Shown in pieces: positions 1 through 9,326 of a stretch of 39,377 bases of DNA; positions within the stretch are counted from its first letter, which is position 1; each line of letters starts with the position of its first letter. This DNA comes from a virus. Both the position numbers and the translations under genes were made by a program. The notes under the pieces were generated by a model. That model saw only the letters and a program-made list of their open reading frames with translations, searched no databases and had not been told where the DNA came from. The stretch is taken from IMG/VR virus record IMGVR_UViG_3300021373_001379, positions 1 through 39,377 of that record; one strand, written 5' to 3'.

Positions 1-3000
1 TTTATTTAAATTAGCTTCAGAAAATATGGCATCTACATTTTCTTGCCATTGCTGTAAGTATTTAGGTCTTTTAACACCATTGATACCTTCTAATATATCA
101 GTAGTAATAGTTCCAACAACCCAACCTGCTCCTGGTTTTGCGTATTCATCACCTTTGTGTATAGCAATTAATTGATCAGCAAACAATTGTAGTTCTGAAT
201 TTTTTTCTACATACTCTGTTAGTGATTGCAAGTCTGATTTGCTAAGACCAGGAACATCCATACCTTGTTTATTCCATATATAAACTCTTATAGCTTGCTC
301 TTTACTAAAAGCTTCACCTGGAACCTTTGCTCTAAGATCTTTAGGTACTACACCTAGTTGCTTTTTAATAGCTCTATAGTCTTGCATAACAGCAAGTCTA
401 GCGTTATCAATATCATTCATTGCTCTGGCAAAAGGATCAATAACATGCTTTTTATACCATGCCATTTGAGCGTCACCTAATTTACCTTTACCTATAGTTT
501 CATATAATAAACCTACAAAGTCTTGTGCTGAGTAAGGTATACCTCTAAACACTCTACCACGTACAGCTCCTACTACTTGAGCTTTAGCTCTGCTATATTC
601 TTTTTCAGCAGCAACACCAGTTGTTTGTTCTAGTATTTTATTAAAGTCATTATTTAGTTTAGAAGGTTTACTAGTTGCTACATAGGCTTGTCTTACTTTT
701 GATTTAACGTCTAATACATTAAGAGCATCTTGTACTGCTTTAACATTTTTATACGCGTCGTCTGCAAAGTAAAAATCATTATAACCTTCAGCAGCTTTAC
801 CTACAACCCACTGTGCTTTTGCTTCAGGAGTACTATTACCTAAACCAATTATATTTTGCAAAGGTATATCTAAACCTATTGCTTTTAAAAACTGATGTAT
901 AGGTTCTGCGGCTGCTTGTGTTCTAGCTGTAAGAATAAATACATTATCATTACCGAATTTTCTATTACGAGCTACGGCCTTTTCAAACATAGGACCTTTA
1001 GCGCCTTTAGTAACTTTTTCAAATTCACTAAAATCAAACTGAGCTCCTTCATTTAATAAGTCTTCACCACGTTTTGCAAACTGCTCTGCATTTAAAATGC
1101 CTTCAGTTCCGTCAGGCATTGTGTATAACACATTGGATTTTGTAGTAGCAAGTGTATCGTCAAAATCCCAAACGCTTATACCCTTATTTGGAGCATTTAC
1201 GTTACGAGCGTTATCAACAGCTTGATCGGCTTGATCCATTAAGTTGATAACTTTAGTATTTTGTTTTAATCTACTAGCCTTACTAAAGTACGGACTTTTA
1301 GCAGGGTTAATACCTTCTTCAGTAACTTGTAAACCTGGTAGTTCTTTTAGCACGCTAATCTTTTCATCAACAGTAAGACTTTCGTATGGATATAAATCAA
1401 ACTGAGTACGTGGGTACATAGTTCTTGTAACTACATCTACCATATCAAACCTATCAAATCTTGCAGGATCATCTAAAGCTATACCGCTAGGTAATTTAGT
1501 ATTGCTAACTTTAGACGCTTTAGTTATAGATTTAATTTCAACATAATCATTTAAATAACCTTGTGCTTCAACTTTACTTTTAGTTCCAGCTAAAACCTCC
1601 ATAAGCAATTGATTTTGCTTGGTTACATTGTTATCGTTTATGTTTACTTTATCTAATGTAACTCCAAGCTCTTGAGCTAATGTTTCGCCTGTAATAGGAT
1701 TTACTAAACTATTTGTATCTATGCCTGCCGCTATAATTCTAGCAGCAGAGTTATTTAATATGCTGTGACCAACAGGCATTACCTTGTCTAAATCAGCTTC
1801 GTCAATTTTTTGATCATCAGCTTTTGAAAGTTGTGTTTGGTAATAGTTTTTTCTAATAGCAGGGAATATAACACCCATATTGTTATTAGCTATACCATAA
1901 ATTAAATTTGCGCCTATAACAGAAGCTGGCGGGTTATGTTCCTCTCTAAACTTTTCACCTTGACTTTGATTACGCGCAGTACCATACTTCATCACTTTAG
2001 ACTTGTATTTAAACGGCGCTGCAATTTTTACAATACCATTGCTAGATTGGTATCCTGAAGCTACGAACAAAGCTGCTATTTCCACAGGCATTTCGTTATT
2101 AGCTACAGCTTCTGTAAGTCTATTAGCCATAAACTCTAAAGCATCCATATTAACTTGACCTTGCTCTTGACCTTTTTCTGTAAAAGCTTTATTTACAGTA
2201 ACTCTTTGAGCAGGTTTAACGTCATATAAATTATCATTTTTTCTAGCTAAAGCTAATGCAGCTTGGTAAGCAGGATCTTGATTGTTATAATACAAAGCGT
2301 TTCTACCTGCTTTAAAATAACCGGGATATTTTGCGTATAACTTTTTTCTTTCTGTTGAAGTTGTAGGTCTTTTTAAATAAAGTTTACCGTTTATAGGCTT
2401 TGTTAATATAAAATATTTTTCTTTACTTTTACTATCTTTTACAAACTTACCATCTACTATTTTACCTGGTTCATATGCAGTACCAAAATTTCCAAACCTA
2501 GATTGTTCAAACATAGAGCTAGGAATTTTAGCGTTAATAACAGCTTGCTCCATTTCAGCTTGCTTCTGCTCTCTGTTGTCGTCATTAACAGTTACTTTAC
2601 CTTTTATGCCAGCAAGTTTTGCTGCCTCATTAATATCAACTGCTCGTGATACTGCATCAAGTTTTTCTTGTAGCTCTGGACTAGGTTTTTTAGGCATTGG
2701 TTTCGATGCGGCTGTTTTAGCTTTACCAGCACCAGTGTCTGCTTTCTCTTGTTTAGTAGTTTGCTTACCTCTACCAGCCGCGTTAATAGCGTTAGCTAAA
2801 TACATTTTAGCAAAGCCAGTTAGTGTAGTGCCGTACTTACTTCTATTTTCTGCAGATATTTTTTGATTTGGCACGCCACTTTCAGTAACACCTACATCAT
2901 CTTGTACCTGCTTTATCATTTCGTTTGTAACTCTACCTGTGTATTCTGGTTTTAGTTCGTACACTTGACCTTGAGTTGTAACACCTAAACTTCTACCACT

Positions 3001-6000
3001 TTTATTTGATATGCCCGGTATAGCTCTTTTAACAGGTTGATAATATTTTTTAAGAAATTTTTTTGATAAACCTATAGATTTACCCTTAATATCTCTTGAA
3101 ACATCTATAATTTCACCTTGCTCGTTTATAACTGTTTCACTACCAGCTACGTTATAAGGTGGCATTGTTCTTATAAGCTGTCTAACATTGTTAGGATTTA
3201 CAAATAATCTTTGTAATGATTTAGCTTCAGCATCTGTAAGAGTTGCTTTACCTCGTATTTTATTACCAGGCACATCAAACACTAACGTAGAAACTTCATC
3301 TAAGTTTTGTTCAGCAAGCTCTCTAAACGAAGGCCTCGCGCCTTTCTCCACAACAACTACGTCATCTATGTTTACATTAGCAGCTGGACCAAATTTTCTT
3401 GAATCAATTAGTTTAGTAGTTGTTGGCTCATCTTTAAGCGTTGGTTCTGCTACATCTTCTGCAGCAATTTGTCTAGCTTCAGGAGCGTCAGTGCTTTCAG
3501 TTATAAATTTATTAGGATCAAGACCTGCAGCTTTATATATCTCAGCTCTACGCTGACCTATTCTACCTAAAAAAGTACTTACTTCACCATCAGACTCTTT
3601 GTATTCTTCTACTAAAGATTTTTTTCTACCAGGAAAAGTTAAATCAACCATGCCAGGCGTAGCCATATCAGTTACAGCTTGCAATAACTTGTCTGATTCG
3701 ATATCACCTATCTCTTTATTAAAACCTAAAAGACGTAATATAAGACCAGAGTTTTCTTGAATTAAATCATTTGCAGCTAGTATGTCACCACCTTTTGCTT
3801 TCTGCATTAACTCTTTATTTCGCAAGGGTTGCGAAGCTTGTGAAGTAGTTTCCTGTGTTGGTTCTGCAGTCTCTACAACTTCTCTGATTGTTTCGTCTTC
3901 TATAGTAGGTGTAGTATCTTCAGTAGCAACAGCCAGCAAACCTTGAGCACCTTCAGTAGCTACTTTTCTTTGCGCTCTACTCAATGCTTTACCTTTGCCA
4001 AGAGTTTCATTGTAACCTTTTATAAAGTTTAAAACATCTTTACCAGTATTAAACTTAATGTTAACAAGTCCTACGTTTTGTAGAAGCTTTGTAATAGTGT
4101 TACCTATTCTTTTTAATACGTTTTCCTGTACAACTATATTACCATTTGTTAAAGCTTCACTTGTAAAATTCATTACTTCTTCTAAAGCTTCTACGGTAGG
4201 AACACCATCTGTTATGTATTGTATTAATCTAGCTTGAACTTCTGGACTATTTATTTTAACATTTTTATTATTACCAAGTTCGTTTAATAAAGATATACCA
4301 AACGCAGCTGCAGCTTGTGGGTTTTTACTAAATGTATTTCTAAATATAGGGTGAAGAAGTTCATGCTGATCAGTAGTGTAGACATTGTCTTCTTTAGCTT
4401 TCTGATCGTTAATTAATATAACCTCTTCAAGAGTTCCGTCTTCATTTTGCTTAACTAAAGATTCTCCATAAACAACTGACTTTTGAACTTTAAAACCTTC
4501 ATCTTCAAGCTGTTTAGCTCTAGCGTCGTATTGCTCTTGAGTTTCTTGAGGCTCAAATTTATAGTCTAATTTTTCAGAAGTTTTTTCAACACCTTTGCGT
4601 ATTTTTTCTGCAGCTTTTCTAGGCGCCTGTTCTCTTGCTATAGTTTTTAACTCTTCATTAATAGTTGCAATTTGACTAACTTCGTCTTCAACTAAAGTTG
4701 AATCTGACTCGTTAACTTGCCTTTGCAAAGCATCTCGCTGTATCATCAAATCAAAAGACTGCTGCTTTGCTTCATCGTCAAAGTATTGAGGTATTTTAGC
4801 TCCAGTGTTTTTAGCATTAGCTAAAGCTTGAGACTCACTTCTATATTCATCTTCTGTTATCTCACCTCTTTCTTTTCTACTTTTTAAATTAGTTTCTGCA
4901 GTTTCAAAAAAAGTATCTATAGCTCTATACTGCTGAGCGTTTTTAGTATTAAATCTAAGTGCTACATCACGCGCTGCAGCTCTAAGTTCAACTTGAGCTT
5001 GACTAGCTGTCGCGCCAGCAAACGGCAAGAAAAAACCTAAAGTACCACCTTGAAAAGCAGACTGCTTTATTTCTTCAGCATCGTAATAAGTGGATATAGG
5101 TTTATCTAGTTGTATAGCTGTACTAGCTTGACCTATTAAACTTTGACCAGCCTCAGTAAGAGCCTCACCACCACCACCTATAGCCATTCGTTTTACCGAA
5201 GATGGTGCGTATTTAATAAGATCTTTTACTTCACCTTTATATAAAGACCTTAAATTTTTTTGTAAATCAGTTCCAAGACCTATACTTTTAGTGAAGTTTT
5301 TCATTACAGTAGTAGCACCAACTCTTTCTAAAGCTGTTTGTACAGCTCCACCTGCTAGTGCTTCTGCTCTGTTAGCATACAAGCCTTCGTTTATAGCAGT
5401 TATAATATTTTCAGGTGTAGCTCCCTCTGGAAATCTTTCTTTGTCTTCTTCGATGCCTTGCGTTAGTGCACTGTAATAATTATTACCATACTCTTGAGCA
5501 TATATAAGGGCAAGTCCAGCACCTGCAGAAACTAAACCACTTCCAGCCGCTGCTGCTATTTGAGGCAAACCTTCACCAATAGATAGAAATATATTTTCTA
5601 AACTAAGACTTTGATCGGGTTGTCTAAACACCTCTAGTCTTTCTTCTAACTCTCCTACTCTTCCAACTTTTTTAACTAACCTTTTAGCTAATTCATCATT
5701 GTCCTTTTCAAGTATATCGATTCTTTCTTGAACCGTACCTTTCTTTGTGCCATAGGATGTGAGTTCACCCCTGTTGTTTATGTAGCTTTGCGTGCCCCAA
5801 GAAGTTTCAGCGTTAGGATCTTCATTGTATAATCTTTGTAACTCCTCAGTGTTCTCGCCTATTTCACCGTGGAACCTAGATATATCAGCTTGCTTAAAAC
5901 CTGTTTTCATTTGAAGCCAGCCTTTAACTAAACCTTCTGTAAAAGCATAAGGATCATCTTGTAAAAACGTATCTTTTGCTCTTCTAAAATTTATATTTTT

Positions 6001-6975
6001 TTCAGCAAAAACATCTTGTCCGGCTTTTTTATAAACATTTGAAACATCTTGAAACAATTGAGTTTGTTCAAATGGCACTAACACCTCTTTTGTTATATAG
6101 TCGTTAAGATCTTTATTGGCAGCTTCATAACCTTCAGGTGTGCTTATATCGTATTTTTCTTGTAACTCTGCTTGATAACTTTTTAAATCAGTAGATTTAT
6201 TTTTCATTATAGCTTCAAGCGTACTATTTAGTATAGGATCGTTTTTTAAAGCTTGATCTTGAGCTCTATTTAAAGCTTGGTTATATTCTTGTTCTGTATT
6301 ATATAAATCATATTGATCTGGAAAAAAAGTTTCAACGTAGTCGTAAACCTCTGGACTAATAACCATACCGTATCTACCACTTGAATCACTTTTTAATACA
6401 GGTGTTTCTGAATCTTCTATATCTAGCTTTCCAAACTTTTTATATATTTGATCTCGCTCTATATATTTAAGCATGCCATCAGTTGTAGGAGTTTCACCGG
6501 TTTGGTTCATGAAACTATATATACCATTACCACTAAAATAGTCTTGGACTTTTTTCTGGTAATCATCTACCTTTTCATTAAACGGTCTGTTTTGCGGAGT
6601 AACTAAACCTAAACTACCAAACTCAGGTTCTGGCTCATCATCAAGACCAGTTACGTTAAATGGATCAGCTGCTCTTATCCTTGCGTCTAACGAAGCCGAA
6701 GAACCATCTACCAACTCTGATTCCGTACTCTCGGGTGCTTCCCCGGTTGGTGTTACAGCTGCACCCATTTCCGCAACACCTATTGGCTTTCCCACTCCTA
6801 GAAGAGCAGAATAATCTTCTACCGTACCATTATACCCACCAGAGGTAAAAAGCTGATACGATGTGTTTAAAGCCTCTTGATTAGAGCCTAACAAGGCTTT
6901 ATAGTCATCTATAGTTCCATTGTAACCGTTGTTTGAAAACAGGTTAAACGAATATACTAAAGCTTCTTCGTTCAT
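1..6975 (-). CDS. Giant polyvalent virion protein with HELLH peptidase and HAD phosphatase motifs (3' end outside window)
   Basis: One uninterrupted frame runs from an ATG at 6975 to the left edge, at least 2324 codons, with no stop seen, so the C-terminus is missing. The start is followed by two tandem copies of a ~30-residue unit (LFxxxGYNGTxxDYxALLG, residues ~7-60). A zinc-peptidase-type HELLH lies at residues 871-875. Near the C-terminal side are HAD motifs: DFDDTL at 1937-1942, ILTAR with Thr at about 2016, and an acidic FADDA with Asp 2072-2073, so the phosphatase core looks intact. After it comes a conserved helical region containing QAIRVYIWNKQGMDVPGLSK. Such 'large polyvalent proteins' of phages combine many enzymatic and structural modules and are thought to be packaged and injected with DNA. 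Injection is inferred here from size, position at the end of the tail/internal-protein block and domain content. Start is 11 nt downstream of the preceding gene. Substrates are unknown. Confidence 0.88.
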   Translation of the reverse strand, partial: MNEEALVYSFNLFSNNGYNGTIDDYKALLGSNQEALNTSYQLFTSGGYNGTVEDYSALLGVGKPIGVAEMGAAVTPTGEAPESTESELVDGSSASLDARIRAADPFNVTGLDDEPEPEFGSLGLVTPQNRPFNEKVDDYQKKVQDYFSGNGIYSFMNQTGETPTTDGMLKYIERDQIYKKFGKLDIEDSETPVLKSDSSGRYGMVISPEVYDYVETFFPDQYDLYNTEQEYNQALNRAQDQALKNDPILNSTLEAIMKNKSTDLKSYQAELQEKYDISTPEGYEAANKDLNDYITKEVLVPFEQTQLFQDVSNVYKKAGQDVFAEKNINFRRAKDTFLQDDPYAFTEGLVKGWLQMKTGFKQADISRFHGEIGENTEELQRLYNEDPNAETSWGTQSYINNRGELTSYGTKKGTVQERIDILEKDNDELAKRLVKKVGRVGELEERLEVFRQPDQSLSLENIFLSIGEGLPQIAAAAGSGLVSAGAGLALIYAQEYGNNYYSALTQGIEEDKERFPEGATPENIITAINEGLYANRAEALAGGAVQTALERVGATTVMKNFTKSIGLGTDLQKNLRSLYKGEVKDLIKYAPSSVKRMAIGGGGEALTEAGQSLIGQASTAIQLDKPISTYYDAEEIKQSAFQGGTLGFFLPFAGATASQAQVELRAAARDVALRFNTKNAQQYRAIDTFFETAETNLKSRKERGEITEDEYRSESQALANAKNTGAKIPQYFDDEAKQQSFDLMIQRDALQRQVNESDSTLVEDEVSQIATINEELKTIAREQAPRKAAEKIRKGVEKTSEKLDYKFEPQETQEQYDARAKQLEDEGFKVQKSVVYGESLVKQNEDGTLEEVILINDQKAKEDNVYTTDQHELLHPIFRNTFSKNPQAAAAFGISLLNELGNNKNVKINSPEVQARLIQYITDGVPTVEALEEVMNFTSEALTNGNIVVQENVLKRIGNTITKLLQNVGLVNIKFNTGKDVLNFIKGYNETLGKGKALSRAQRKVATEGAQGLLAVATEDTTPTIEDETIREVVETAEPTQETTSQASQPLRNKELMQKAKGGDILAANDLIQENSGLILRLLGFNKEIGDIESDKLLQAVTDMATPGMVDLTFPGRKKSLVEEYKESDGEVSTFLGRIGQRRAEIYKAAGLDPNKFITESTDAPEARQIAAEDVAEPTLKDEPTTTKLIDSRKFGPAANVNIDDVVVVEKGARPSFRELAEQNLDEVSTLVFDVPGNKIRGKATLTDAEAKSLQRLFVNPNNVRQLIRTMPPYNVAGSETVINEQGEIIDVSRDIKGKSIGLSKKFLKKYYQPVKRAIPGISNKSGRSLGVTTQGQVYELKPEYTGRVTNEMIKQVQDDVGVTESGVPNQKISAENRSKYGTTLTGFAKMYLANAINAAGRGKQTTKQEKADTGAGKAKTAASKPMPKKPSPELQEKLDAVSRAVDINEAAKLAGIKGKVTVNDDNREQKQAEMEQAVINAKIPSSMFEQSRFGNFGTAYEPGKIVDGKFVKDSKSKEKYFILTKPINGKLYLKRPTTSTERKKLYAKYPGYFKAGRNALYYNNQDPAYQAALALARKNDNLYDVKPAQRVTVNKAFTEKGQEQGQVNMDALEFMANRLTEAVANNEMPVEIAALFVASGYQSSNGIVKIAAPFKYKSKVMKYGTARNQSQGEKFREEHNPPASVIGANLIYGIANNNMGVIFPAIRKNYYQTQLSKADDQKIDEADLDKVMPVGHSILNNSAARIIAAGIDTNSLVNPITGETLAQELGVTLDKVNINDNNVTKQNQLLMEVLAGTKSKVEAQGYLNDYVEIKSITKASKVSNTKLPSGIALDDPARFDRFDMVDVVTRTMYPRTQFDLYPYESLTVDEKISVLKELPGLQVTEEGINPAKSPYFSKASRLKQNTKVINLMDQADQAVDNARNVNAPNKGISVWDFDDTLATTKSNVLYTMPDGTEGILNAEQFAKRGEDLLNEGAQFDFSEFEKVTKGAKGPMFEKAVARNRKFGNDNVFILTARTQAAAEPIHQFLKAIGLDIPLQNIIGLGNSTPEAKAQWVVGKAAEGYNDFYFADDAYKNVKAVQDALNVLDVKSKVRQAYVATSKPSKLNNDFNKILEQTTGVAAEKEYSRAKAQVVGAVRGRVFRGIPYSAQDFVGLLYETIGKGKLGDAQMAWYKKHVIDPFARAMNDIDNARLAVMQDYRAIKKQLGVVPKDLRAKVPGEAFSKEQAIRVYIWNKQGMDVPGLSKSDLQSLTEYVEKNSELQLFADQLIAIHKGDEYAKPGAGWVVGTITTDILEGINGVKRPKYLQQWQENVDAIFSEANLNK
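6840..6960 (-). repeat. Tandem ~30-residue repeat coding for the N-terminus of the giant protein
   Basis: Two adjacent coding repeats give SFNLFSNNGYNGTIDDYKAL and SYQLFTSGGYNGTVEDYSAL, each followed by LG. Identity is high at the protein level but lower in DNA, so the duplication is old and kept by selection. The position at the extreme N-terminus suggests a small docking or packaging module; that is inference. Confidence 0.75.
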
Positions 6976-6986
6976 ATTATTTTATT

Positions 6987-8573
6987 TTAATCTGTGTTAG
7001 ATCTGCCTACTATGTTGTTTACAGGTCCTGGTTGTTTATTAAACTTAGATGTGTCTAACGTGGCGTTAGCTGGAGTTTCTGTAGTTGGTTGACCTGTAAG
7101 TAAAAACTTTAAAGATTCTTTAACTTTACTAGGTGACATAGTTTCACCTATTTGTACAGTGCTGTCTGCGCCTGGGATATTTGTGGTAATTGATAAAACA
7201 GGTTCACCTTTAACAGTTTCTGATTTTTTAACAGTATAAAAATTATCTCTAAGTAATCTTTCAAGTAAAGTCATATTTAAAACATTTTCACCTGGACCTA
7301 CAGCAGGACCTTCAGCGACAGGTATAGCAAGAGTGTCTATAATTTTTAATCTTTCTTGTAGATTAGGAACGTTAGCTCCAGTGCCAGTACCATTAGAAGG
7401 CTTTGGTATAGCTGTAGGTTTACTTTGTTTTTCAGGCAATAAACCTACGTTTTGACCATACAGCATTCTGTTTCTAAGTTGTTCTTTAAATTCTTTTTGA
7501 TCTTTGTCGCTAATAAAAGAACCTGTAACTCTACCTGTATCTGTTACGTTTGATGAAGTAAGATCTCTATCATTCCCTAAAACTTGTTTCCATATAACGT
7601 TAGCAACTTTAGAGTCTTCTAAATAACTGTTAACTAACGCGTCAAAGTTTCTTGAAGTTACATTTGTTATTTTTTTATAATCAGTTGCAAAACTATTGTA
7701 TTGTAAAGTTTTATCATTATTAAATCTTACAACAGTTTCACCCATGTTCAAATAACCATCTGTAACATTACCATCTTTACCAACAACTCCAGATTCAGTT
7801 AATATTTTGTTTAAAGCTTTATCAACTTCAGGCACTCTCAAAGGATCAAAATTTAAAAACTCTGCAGCATTAACATTAAAAGATCCTTCTGGAAATAATA
7901 AATTACCTTTGTCGTCAGTTGTATTTTTTATATGATCACTACTAATATTTATTCTAAACTGATTATTTTCATCTAAATAAAATTTAGCGTTACCACCAGC
8001 TGTTAACCCGTTTATAGCAGGCATACCCATGTTATACTTATTGTACATTTCTATATTTTCACCAACAGTAGCAACACCACCTTGTGAAGCTACTTGGGTA
8101 GGGTTTGTGTAATCATCAGCTACATAAGTTTCGTTAGAAGATTTAAAAGTATTTATTAAACCTAAATACTCTGCTAATTTTCTTTTTATACCAGACTGCT
8201 CAGTTATTAATTCCTGTCTCTTTTTTTGGTCTTGTTCTGTTTTAATAGCTAACTGCAATCTTGAATTAGCGCCAATTAAATCGTAACCTAATTCATACAA
8301 AGAATCATTTCTAACACCAGCGCTTTCTAAATTAGTAACGAGTTGATCACTCATTGTTTGCTGGTAGAGAATATTTTCTTCTTGAAGTTTTCTAAATCTT
8401 TCAGCTTCTTTACTTTTTCTTAGGTTTTGCTGTTTTATTACGTCAGCAAATATTTTACCAGACTGCTCTATAGTTTTAGCAGTGTAAAATCCAGCTTGAT
8501 CCAAAACTGTTTTTGGATTTTCATATTCTCCTGGCGTGGTGTATTTTCCTGTAAACTGTGGTAATGCTGCCAT
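6987..8573 (-). CDS. Probable internal or tail-associated virion protein (528 aa)
   Basis: I do not recognise a named family. The protein begins MAALPQFTGKYTTPGEYENP, has a charged, helical, coiled-coil-like stretch over roughly residues 25-150 (rich in Lys, Glu and Gln), then a mostly beta-like, Asn/Thr-rich remainder. An upstream TTG start at 8597 would extend it by 8 residues (MQVNNNIN) and overlap the previous gene; the ATG at 8573 leaves a 10-nt gap and is preferred. It lies between a small glycine- and alanine-rich protein and the giant polyvalent protein, in the place where podoviruses encode internal core or ejection proteins. Role in ejection is inference from position only. Confidence 0.75.
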   Translation of the reverse strand: MAALPQFTGKYTTPGEYENPKTVLDQAGFYTAKTIEQSGKIFADVIKQQNLRKSKEAERFRKLQEENILYQQTMSDQLVTNLESAGVRNDSLYELGYDLIGANSRLQLAIKTEQDQKKRQELITEQSGIKRKLAEYLGLINTFKSSNETYVADDYTNPTQVASQGGVATVGENIEMYNKYNMGMPAINGLTAGGNAKFYLDENNQFRINISSDHIKNTTDDKGNLLFPEGSFNVNAAEFLNFDPLRVPEVDKALNKILTESGVVGKDGNVTDGYLNMGETVVRFNNDKTLQYNSFATDYKKITNVTSRNFDALVNSYLEDSKVANVIWKQVLGNDRDLTSSNVTDTGRVTGSFISDKDQKEFKEQLRNRMLYGQNVGLLPEKQSKPTAIPKPSNGTGTGANVPNLQERLKIIDTLAIPVAEGPAVGPGENVLNMTLLERLLRDNFYTVKKSETVKGEPVLSITTNIPGADSTVQIGETMSPSKVKESLKFLLTGQPTTETPANATLDTSKFNKQPGPVNNIVGRSNTD

Positions 8574-8583
8574 ATTTATATTA

Positions 8584-9321
8584 TTATTGACTTGCAACTG
8601 CCGCTCCTACTTGACCAAACGCGCTAGCTATAGCGGCGCCTTGTTGAGCAGCTTGAGCTTCGTAATTAGCTTGTTGTTGAGCTGCACCTGTTATTTGAGA
8701 TTGCAACCTATTCATTCTTTCTGTTTCTCTTCGTTCTTTCTGACCATATACAAACTCTCTACCAAGAACATCAGCTTGTTGAATTCTCTGCGCTTCAGCC
8801 ATACGCTGTTGTTGCGCTGCTTTTTCACCTTCAGCTGCTAGCTTTTGGTTATTAACCTCTTGTTGTTCTATACTAGCTGATATACCTTTTTTACTTCTAA
8901 GAGCTGCTTGAGCTAAAGCTGTAGCTCCACCTGCACCAGCACCTGTAGCAAGCAAAGTATCTAATGTATTTGCTAAAGCAATGTCTGCTTCTTCCGCTTG
9001 CATTTCAGCTGCTTCTGTAGCAACAGCTAAATTATCCATTGGGTTAGATATCATACCACTAAGATCTTCAACTCCTTCGTATGGATTTATAATTGGTTGC
9101 CTATCGTTTTCTAAATTTCTTAATTCGTTTTGTAATCTCTTTTTTTCTGCAGCTGCTCGATTAGCTGCTTTTCTTTTTTTACTACCACCGAATAATCCAC
9201 CTAATATACTTCCGCCCGCAGATATTAACGCTCCACCAATTATAGGATCTAACGCGTAAGTTAGACCTAACTCTGGATCTCCAAAAAACAGGATTTGTAG
9301 TTGTTCTAATATTTGTTCCAT
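8584..9321 (-). CDS. Probable internal core/ejection protein with glycine-zipper segment (245 aa)
   Basis: The sequence has a hydrophobic Gly/Ala segment at about residues 26-46 (IIGGALISAGGSILGGLFGG), then a basic patch (SKKRKAANR), a charged helical region, a second Gly/Ala-rich stretch (about 105-125) and a long Gln/Ala/Glu-rich coiled coil to the end. This composition, a membrane-active glycine zipper plus long helices, is typical of small internal virion proteins of podoviruses such as the T7 gp14 class, though no direct homology is claimed. It starts 5 nt after the 574-aa tail protein gene stops and is followed by the 528-aa protein and the giant protein, together a plausible set of injected proteins. 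Confidence 0.72.
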   Translation of the reverse strand: MEQILEQLQILFFGDPELGLTYALDPIIGGALISAGGSILGGLFGGSKKRKAANRAAAEKKRLQNELRNLENDRQPIINPYEGVEDLSGMISNPMDNLAVATEAAEMQAEEADIALANTLDTLLATGAGAGGATALAQAALRSKKGISASIEQQEVNNQKLAAEGEKAAQQQRMAEAQRIQQADVLGREFVYGQKERRETERMNRLQSQITGAAQQQANYEAQAAQQGAAIASAFGQVGAAVASQ

Positions 9322-9326
9322 AATTT

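Noticed and set aside
3188-3556. 122-aa plus-strand frame
   Set aside because: Antisense to the giant polyvalent gene; no gene-like start or motif.
8574-8597. TTG start for the 528-aa protein
   Set aside because: It would overlap the previous gene, while an ATG eight codons later leaves a normal 10-nt gap.
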